Part shown: positions 58,426 to 64,000 of the stretch, piece after piece | Layout: each line of letters begins with the position of its first letter | How positions within the stretch are numbered: the first letter of the stretch is position 1 | NCBI RefSeq assembly: GCF_044542075.1 | Contig: NZ_JBITTU010000002.1 | Coordinates: forward strand, 434,001-498,000 | From: Leeuwenhoekiella sp044542075 | Lineage (GTDB): Bacteria; Bacteroidota; Bacteroidia; Flavobacteriales; Flavobacteriaceae | Length of the DNA stretch: 64,000 bases | Direction of reading: 5' to 3' | The notes under the pieces: model-generated | Told to the model about the DNA's origin: nothing | Database searches by the model: none | The model's input: only the letters and a program-made list of their open reading frames with translations | Translations under genes and position numbers: made by a program

Positions 58426-59718
58426 ATGCGTATCATAAAATCAAAATTAATCACAGATTCAAAAAATATTTTAAAATGTTTGCTAATCTGGTCAAAACAT
58501 GAGACGGTGAGCTGTTTGCTTACTTCTAATGGGCATACAGATCCTTATGGCAAGTTTGATATTCTCTTGGGGTTAGGTGTAAAAACATCGATAACCACGA
58601 GGCCTGACGCTTCATTACTAGAGCTTTCAAATTTTAGAGCTAAAACGCAAGACTGGTTGCTCGGTTTTTTAACTTACGACCTAAAAAATGAAGTTGAAAA
58701 TCTTCAGTCTGAAAATCAAGATGGTCTAGATTTTCCTGATTTGTATTTCTTTCAACCTTTGAAGCTGGTACGAATTAGAGGTAATTATATAGAATTTTTA
58801 TATCTACCTGAGGTAGCTGCTGATATAGAAAAGGATTTTGTGTCGATTTTTGAATCTTCCGAAGATAAAGTAGTTTCTAAAAATTATGCGACACCTAAAA
58901 TAAAAGTTCGTTTTAATAAAGATGCATATTGCGAGCAGGTAAATAAAATGCTTGATCACATTCACCGTGGTGATATTTATGAGGCTAATTTTTGTCAGGA
59001 ATTTTATGCGGAATCTAAAATTGATCCTTTAAAAAGTTTTCAGCATTTAAACGATATTTCTAAAGCTCCACTTGCTGCATTTTTAAGAATAGATTCTAAA
59101 TATGCGATGTGTTCTTCGCCAGAGCGCTATTTGTGCAAGCGGGAAACTAAATTAATTAGTCAGCCTATTAAAGGAACTGCTCGTAGAAGTGTTGATATGG
59201 TTGAAGATTTAAAACTTGCTCAGGTACTCGCTCAGGATCCTAAAGAACGTTCAGAAAACATTATGATTACAGATCTGGTGCGTAATGACCTTTCTAAAAT
59301 AGCAGGTAAAGGAAGCGTCATTGTTGAAGAACTCTGTAAAGTATATTCTTTTAAACAAGTACACCAGATGATTTCTACAATCACAGCCGAAATCAAATCT
59401 GATACAGATCCTATTTTATGTATTAAAAATACCTATCCTATGGGAAGTATGACCGGTGCTCCTAAACTTTCGGCAATGCAGATTATAGAGAAACTAGAAA
59501 ACTCAAAACGCGGTTTGTATAGTGGCTCTATTGGGTATTTTGAACCTAATGGTGATTTTGATTTTAATGTAGTTATACGTAGCATTTTGTATGATGCAGA
59601 AAAACCCTATGTATCTTTTAGCGTAGGAAGTGCCATTACAGCTCAAGCGATCCCAGAGAAAGAATACGAAGAATGTCTACTTAAAGCGAAAGCAATGCGA
59701 GAGACATTAGAAGCTTAA
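58426..59718 (+). CDS. pabB: Aminodeoxychorismate synthase component I (PabB-like)
   Basis: This 430-residue chorismate-binding enzyme has PIKGTARR with Lys249, the active-site lysine that marks PabB (TrpE has Ala here). It also has ERSENIMITDLVRNDLSKIAG and MGSMTGAPKLSAMQI. It makes aminodeoxychorismate for p-aminobenzoate and folate. The glutamine amidotransferase and the lyase (PabC) genes are not adjacent in this window. TAATTTTA seven nt before the ATG is one base from the TAnnTTTG consensus. The stop shares TTAA with the convergent Crp-type gene. Confidence 0.92.
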   Translation: MRIIKSKLITDSKNILKCLLIWSKHETVSCLLTSNGHTDPYGKFDILLGLGVKTSITTRPDASLLELSNFRAKTQDWLLGFLTYDLKNEVENLQSENQDGLDFPDLYFFQPLKLVRIRGNYIEFLYLPEVAADIEKDFVSIFESSEDKVVSKNYATPKIKVRFNKDAYCEQVNKMLDHIHRGDIYEANFCQEFYAESKIDPLKSFQHLNDISKAPLAAFLRIDSKYAMCSSPERYLCKRETKLISQPIKGTARRSVDMVEDLKLAQVLAQDPKERSENIMITDLVRNDLSKIAGKGSVIVEELCKVYSFKQVHQMISTITAEIKSDTDPILCIKNTYPMGSMTGAPKLSAMQIIEKLENSKRGLYSGSIGYFEPNGDFDFNVVIRSILYDAEKPYVSFSVGSAITAQAIPEKEYEECLLKAKAMRETLEA

Positions 59719-60350
59719 TTTAAATTAAGCAGTTCTATCTTGTTTCTTTGTATATTAATACGACCTTCTAATTCTAGTTTTTTTAGCAACCTTGAAATCA
59801 CCACGCGCGAGGTATGCATCTCATAGGCAATATCCTGATGCGTACTTTGCAGTTCGTTGCTATTAGAAAGTTTTTGCTTATCTCTTAAATATTTAAGCAA
59901 ACGCTCATCCATACGCATAAATGCGATACTGTCTAAGGTATCAAGCATTTCCTGAAGTCGGTTTTGATAGCTGTCAAAAATAAAATTTCGCCAAGATTTA
60001 TACGTTGAACTCCATTCTTCCATTTTTTGAATAGGAATCATTATGAGAATGGTATTTAGCTCAGCGATGGCACGTATTTCACTTTTACGCTGTCCTCGAT
60101 TAAATGATAACGTAAGTGCACACGTATCTCCTTTCTCTAAAAAATAGAGTAGGAGTTCATTACCTTCAGAATCTTCGCGAAGTATTTTAATTGCTCCAGA
60201 AATAAGCAGAGGCATAGCTGTGATATACTGGCCAATTTCCATAAGTTTATCACCTTCTTTCACTTCTTTAAGAATCCCTATTTCTGAAATTTCTTTTAAT
60301 AATTCTGGTTCAAAAATATGTCCGTAGTTTAAGCTCAACAATTCATTCAT
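59715..60350 (-). CDS. Crp/Fnr family transcriptional regulator
   Basis: This 211-residue protein has an N-terminal cyclic-nucleotide-binding-type beta-barrel (about 15-120) with EGDKLMEIGQYITAMPLLISG and a C-terminal winged helix (about 150-211) with THQDIAYEMHTSRVVISRLL. It has a single cysteine, so an Fnr-type iron-sulfur sensor is unlikely. The effector and targets are unknown. It lies 24 bp from the MscS gene on the same strand, with a TAATTTTG box in between (60355-60362), so it may have its own promoter. Confidence 0.92.
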   Translation of the reverse strand: MNELLSLNYGHIFEPELLKEISEIGILKEVKEGDKLMEIGQYITAMPLLISGAIKILREDSEGNELLLYFLEKGDTCALTLSFNRGQRKSEIRAIAELNTILIMIPIQKMEEWSSTYKSWRNFIFDSYQNRLQEMLDTLDSIAFMRMDERLLKYLRDKQKLSNSNELQSTHQDIAYEMHTSRVVISRLLKKLELEGRINIQRNKIELLNLN

Positions 60351-60354
60351 ACTT

Positions 60355-60362
60355 CAAAATTA
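60355..60362 (-). promoter_or_regulatory. Candidate -7 box TAATTTTG immediately before the Crp-type gene
   Basis: On the minus strand TAATTTTG fits TAnnTTTG and ends 4 nt before the ATG, between the MscS stop and the Crp start. It implies a leaderless or near-leaderless transcript. The 24-bp gap leaves no room for a normal leader. Confidence 0.35.
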
Positions 60363-60374
60363 AAATTTAAGTGT

Positions 60375-62129
60375 TTAAGACGGGGTGTTGTCATTTGAAT
60401 TATCTTCAAAGTGTAGACGCGATTTTGACAAGTGCTGGCCACTATTTAATTCACTTATATAGCTAATTAATTTTTCCCGTAGATCACAATGTAAATCCCA
60501 GGTAGTGCTTGCATCTTTTGCACTACATAGTGCGCGCACCTGCATCGTCTTTTCACTCATATCTACAACCTGTACAACTGGAGGATGATTTTTATCCCAG
60601 TTTTCTTCTTGCTCTAATAATTCTTTAAATTTATTACGAATAAGATTTACATCGGTTTTATAATCAACGTGTAAATTTATAGGGCGTATTTGATGTGCGT
60701 TAGTTATAGACCAGTTTTCAAAGGTTTTAGAAATAATTTCCTTTAGAGGAACTATTAAACGTCGCTCATCCCAGGTACGTACTACCATATACGTAAATCT
60801 AATATCTTCTACATAACCCCAATCATCATCTATAATTACCGTATCACCTATACGAGCCGGCCTGGTTAATGCAATTTGAATACCTGCGATTATATTACCC
60901 AGTGTGCTTTGCGCAGCAACCCCAAGAACCACAGTGGCTAAACCTGCAGATGCAATTAGAGAAACCCCCAGTTTTTCTAATGATCTAAATTGGGAGAGTA
61001 TTACCGAGAAACCTACGATTATAACTATAAAAGTAATCACGCGTCTCGCTACAGAAATATAGGTCAACATCATACGCGATTCATTATTCTCTTCAAGTTT
61101 TGTATCACCTATTTTAGTCTCGGCTACATAAACCATAAAGGAGTCTATAAATCGCATAATAAACCAGGTTATTGTGCCTATTACAGCAATCAATAAGATT
61201 GCATAGAGCGTACTTGCAAATGTACCGCCAAACGAAATGAGTTTATTTAAGGAGATATAGAAAAATAAAACTCCTATAGCCCATCCTGCAGGGGTTGCCA
61301 GACGTTTTGCTATGGTATTTACCCAGATTTTATCAGATTTTTTAAATGTTATTCTAAAGATGTATAAACTGAGTTTACCTAAAAGATAACTGAAAAGAAT
61401 CAAGATAAAAGTTCCTAGAAACTTCCAGATAGGCATATTTAAGAATTGTATACGTGCCCAATCTGGCATCATTCTATCGAGTTCTCGGGGACCGTAAACT
61501 TCATATAGGCTATCAATATTTTCTACTGTATTTGCAGAAATAAGCCAAAATGCTCCATACTCTTTATATTTAATACGTTGCATTCTTAAGACAATATCCC
61601 TACCGTCAAGATCTATTTCCCCAAAAACAACGCTGCGCATGGGTTTACCGGCAATAGCCTGGTTTGTACTTGTGCTCATATCAATTTGACCATCTGGCCG
61701 ATCTGATAATCCGCTCCAATCTATTTTTATGCGTTGATTTAGAACAAAGAATAATTTTTCTGCAAGAGTCGCTGCTTGTTCTTCTGTAATATCATCGGGT
61801 AAGAGATTAAAATTGAGAGCATAGCTGGCATTTTTAAAATCTTTATTTCGAGCGTTATAGACAAAATGTTCTAATGTGGCTTGGGGAGATTGAAAATTAA
61901 ACTCATTGGGTGGTAAACCTGTTGAAGTGTTAAGCCTGCTTAAAATATAGTAAGCCTCATTATATTCACGAATAGCATTCGGCATAAAATCGCCATCTTC
62001 AGGAACTGAAGAATTACTTTCGGGCAAAGAATCGCCTGCTTTGCTAGTGGTTAAATCCTGGGCATTTACTTGATAAAAAGTGAATAAAATGACTAGACTA
62101 AAAATGGTGGAGAAGTGGTTAAATCGCAT
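60375..62129 (-). CDS. Mechanosensitive ion channel, MscS family
   Basis: This 584-residue protein has a signal-like N-terminus (ending VNAQ), a periplasmic region of about 200 residues, about five membrane helices (roughly 235-410) and a conserved MscS pore and beta domain. These include GVAAQSTLGNIIAGIQIALT and RIGDTVIIDDDWGYVEDI, with a C-terminal alpha/beta tail. It should open under membrane tension and release osmolytes. The extra N-terminal region is larger than in E. coli MscS (286 residues). The Crp-type gene follows 24 bp downstream. Confidence 0.93.
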   Translation of the reverse strand: MRFNHFSTIFSLVILFTFYQVNAQDLTTSKAGDSLPESNSSVPEDGDFMPNAIREYNEAYYILSRLNTSTGLPPNEFNFQSPQATLEHFVYNARNKDFKNASYALNFNLLPDDITEEQAATLAEKLFFVLNQRIKIDWSGLSDRPDGQIDMSTSTNQAIAGKPMRSVVFGEIDLDGRDIVLRMQRIKYKEYGAFWLISANTVENIDSLYEVYGPRELDRMMPDWARIQFLNMPIWKFLGTFILILFSYLLGKLSLYIFRITFKKSDKIWVNTIAKRLATPAGWAIGVLFFYISLNKLISFGGTFASTLYAILLIAVIGTITWFIMRFIDSFMVYVAETKIGDTKLEENNESRMMLTYISVARRVITFIVIIVGFSVILSQFRSLEKLGVSLIASAGLATVVLGVAAQSTLGNIIAGIQIALTRPARIGDTVIIDDDWGYVEDIRFTYMVVRTWDERRLIVPLKEIISKTFENWSITNAHQIRPINLHVDYKTDVNLIRNKFKELLEQEENWDKNHPPVVQVVDMSEKTMQVRALCSAKDASTTWDLHCDLREKLISYISELNSGQHLSKSRLHFEDNSNDNTPS

Positions 62130-62554
62130 AATTTGAAAAATACGCTCATTTGTTAAATTTCAATATTAGAAATTCGTTAAAACTGCTACAATGCACATTA
62201 ATTTGGAAACTTTTAAGAATTTAAGATGTTAAGATGAGTTTAAACAAACCCGTAATATTTATTGAATTACTAATTGTAAATCAAATAATTATCTAATTAT
62301 CAAAAATATTTCCACGTAGGTTATTTGATACTTAATTAATGTTTGGTTAATATGAAAAATAATACTTTTAAGAGCTACTAGTAGCACAATGAATGATTAG
62401 AAAAATTCATAATCTGTCTGGTTTTAAATATTATTTAAGACAATACTATAAATGAAATAGTAATTTGGTTCTCCAAAGATTAAGATTATAGAGCTTCAGA
62501 TTTCACGATATTTTAAAGGTTGGATTCTGTAAATCCAAACTATAGTAATTAAAG
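62130..62554. other. 425-bp AT-rich divergent intergenic region
   Basis: This gap lies between the MscS and glycogen synthase starts, which are divergent. Short frames are all interrupted and no RNA gene, repeat or obvious TAnnTTTG box next to the glgA start was found. It should hold promoters for both genes. Confidence 0.5.
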
Positions 62555-64000
62555 ATGAAAAATTTTTTATTTGTTTCCGCAGAAAATGATGCGATTGCTC
62601 ATTGTAAAGCAGGAGGTATGGCAGACGTGGTAAGAGATGTGCCTAGACAATTAGCTGCAAATGGTGATCACGTTCACGTAGTTGTACCAGCCTACAACAG
62701 GCTTCATCACGGCGGAAATTTTATAAGTGATTTAAAAATAAAAATTCGAGGAGAAGAATCTGTTGCATATTTGTATGAGGTACAGCCTAAAAAGACTTTT
62801 GAAGGCATAACCCACTATGTAATTCACCATCCTGAGATTATTGAAGGTAATATTGCTCATATTTATAATGACGATCCTACCGAGCCATTTTTTACAGATG
62901 CCGTAAAATATTTTATTTTTAATACAGCCGTTGCTCAGGCGATCAAACAAAATTTATTTGACCATATTGATGTGGTGCATCTCCATGATTGGCACACCGC
63001 TCTTTTACTGTTTCACAAACAATTTAATCCTGAATATCAAAAATTAAAAGAAAGTTGGTTTGTGTATAGTATTCACAACCTGAGTTTACAAGGCATAAGA
63101 CCATTAAATAATAATTTTGCTTCAGTAAATAATTTTTTCCCAGAAATAGGATATGATTATGAGATGGTTAAAGATGAGCGTTATGACGACTGTATAAACC
63201 TTATGGCATTAGGTATTCGTTTAGCAGATAGGGTTCATACGGTGAGCCCCTCTTACAAATTAGATATACTCAAACCCAGTCACAAACCCGAGTTTATTGG
63301 CGGCGAAAGTCTCGAGACTGACCTTAATAAAGCAAATGATGCAGGGCGTCTTTTTGGTATTCTCAACGGTGTAAATTATAAAAATATTAGAGTTGCAGAA
63401 AAAGGTAATCTATATCCTAACGTACTAAGACAGCTTTTTAAATGGATTCAGGAAGAATCTAAAAAATACAAATCAGATATCCTTGCATATACCGGTGAGA
63501 AAGTTGTGTGTTTGCTTGAAAATCCACCTAGTTTTGTTGCTTCTAGCGTAGCTAGAATGACCGAACAAAAATTCTATTTTTTTAAACGAAATCCGCAGGC
63601 GCTCAAAACTATATTAGAAAAACTGGCGTCGCATAATGGAATTTTTATATTACTAGGTACCGGTGAGCCAGAGTATGAAGCGCTTATGCGGGATATAAGC
63701 TACGAGCACCCAAATTTTATATTTATAAATGGGCAGTCTGAAGATATAATTGATTCAATTTATTTAGAATCAGATCTGTATTTTATGCCTAGTCTATTTG
63801 AGCCGTGCGGTATTAGTCAAATGCTTGCTATGCGTAATGGTGTGCTGTGCCTGGTACATCATACCGGTGGTCTAATAGATACTATTAATACCGGGATAGA
63901 TGGTTTTTCTTTTGATGGAATAAGCGTAGACGATAAAATCAATAATATGGTAGATGCTTTTGACACAACATTAGATACCTTCTTTAATGACAAGACAAAA
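62555..64000 (+). CDS. glgA: Glycogen/starch synthase (GT5), 3' end cut by the window
   Basis: The frame is open from the ATG at 62555 to the last base, giving 482 residues without a stop. It begins MKNFLFVSAENDAIAHCKAG with a KAGGMADVV version of the ADP-glucose-binding KTGGLADV motif. DVVHLHDWHTALL, RLFGILNGVNY and SLFEPCGISQMLAMRNG follow, the last containing the conserved catalytic-site Glu. It transfers glucose from ADP-glucose to glycogen. The Thr-to-Ala and Leu-to-Met changes fit the Bacteroidota version, from memory. No other glg gene is visible before the window end. It is divergent from mscS. Confidence 0.93.
   Translation, partial: MKNFLFVSAENDAIAHCKAGGMADVVRDVPRQLAANGDHVHVVVPAYNRLHHGGNFISDLKIKIRGEESVAYLYEVQPKKTFEGITHYVIHHPEIIEGNIAHIYNDDPTEPFFTDAVKYFIFNTAVAQAIKQNLFDHIDVVHLHDWHTALLLFHKQFNPEYQKLKESWFVYSIHNLSLQGIRPLNNNFASVNNFFPEIGYDYEMVKDERYDDCINLMALGIRLADRVHTVSPSYKLDILKPSHKPEFIGGESLETDLNKANDAGRLFGILNGVNYKNIRVAEKGNLYPNVLRQLFKWIQEESKKYKSDILAYTGEKVVCLLENPPSFVASSVARMTEQKFYFFKRNPQALKTILEKLASHNGIFILLGTGEPEYEALMRDISYEHPNFIFINGQSEDIIDSIYLESDLYFMPSLFEPCGISQMLAMRNGVLCLVHHTGGLIDTINTGIDGFSFDGISVDDKINNMVDAFDTTLDTFFNDKTK

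Noticed and set aside
1..64000. tRNA, rRNA, tmRNA, insertion sequences, integrases or attachment sites
   Set aside because: I looked for these in the intergenic gaps on both strands and found none; all long gaps are AT-rich without the required structures.

Overview
The window is AT-rich chromosomal DNA from a member of the Bacteroidota, most likely a marine Flavobacteriaceae. The evidence is a SusC/SusD pair, a C-terminal type IX secretion (T9SS) sorting domain on an amylase, about a dozen predicted lipoproteins, DUF5686 and SusE/SusF families, and TAnnTTTG promoter boxes of the Bacteroidota housekeeping sigma factor. The genus cannot be fixed from the sequence. I see no rRNA, tRNA, CRISPR array, insertion sequence, phage gene or integrase. 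Most of the window reads as core flavobacterial genome with two accessory-like blocks, the alpha-glucan locus and the 5-oxoproline operon.

Layout. 1-5.4 kb: SpoIIM/RDD membrane-protein locus, TRIC-type channel, PPOX-fold protein, cyclophilin lipoprotein, CoA-type Nudix hydrolase and an acyltransferase. 5.5-9.3 kb: a class A beta-lactamase-like serine hydrolase overlapping a nucleotide-transporter-like protein fused to HEAT repeats. 9.3-20.5 kb: tRNA-dihydrouridine synthase, LpxR-type lipid A deacylase, SulP transporter, tilS-dsbD (overlapping), and a pair of exported hydrolases (CocE/NonD family, DUF885). 20.5-21.55 kb: mostly non-coding, with a small membrane ORF and two nearly identical hairpin-bearing repeats.

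21.55-35.5 kb: an alpha-glucan (starch/maltodextrin) utilization locus. A LacI-type regulator and a lipoprotein GH13 enzyme run on the + strand. The divergent operon susC-susD-SusE-like-SusF-like-GH13 amylase (T9SS substrate) runs on the - strand, with a strong hairpin terminator just before the amylase. A GlpF-type aquaglyceroporin follows, sharing a TTAA stop overlap. 35.7-44.5 kb: FAD/NAD(P)-binding protein, YifB/ComM ATPase, two-domain M16 peptidase and several uncharacterised proteins.

44.7-48.3 kb: a tightly coupled operon of an Nramp-fold transporter plus PxpA, PxpB and PxpC (ATP-dependent 5-oxoprolinase). The transporter lacks the metal-binding residues of true Nramps, so it is a good candidate for a 5-oxoproline importer. 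This is the most interesting functional prediction here. 48.4-51.2 kb: a lipoprotein, a polytopic membrane protein and a NarX/NarL-like two-component pair. 51.2-64 kb: ALDH, DinB-like protein, DUF5686 outer-membrane protein, SmpB, DUF6503-like lipoprotein, SixA-like phosphatase, CsbD, PabB, Crp-family regulator, MscS channel and the 5' part of a glycogen synthase gene cut by the window end.

Architecture: convergent genes are packed extremely tightly. Six of ten convergent pairs abut or overlap, three of them through a shared TTAA. Several housekeeping genes have a TAnnTTTG box only 4-7 nt before the start codon.
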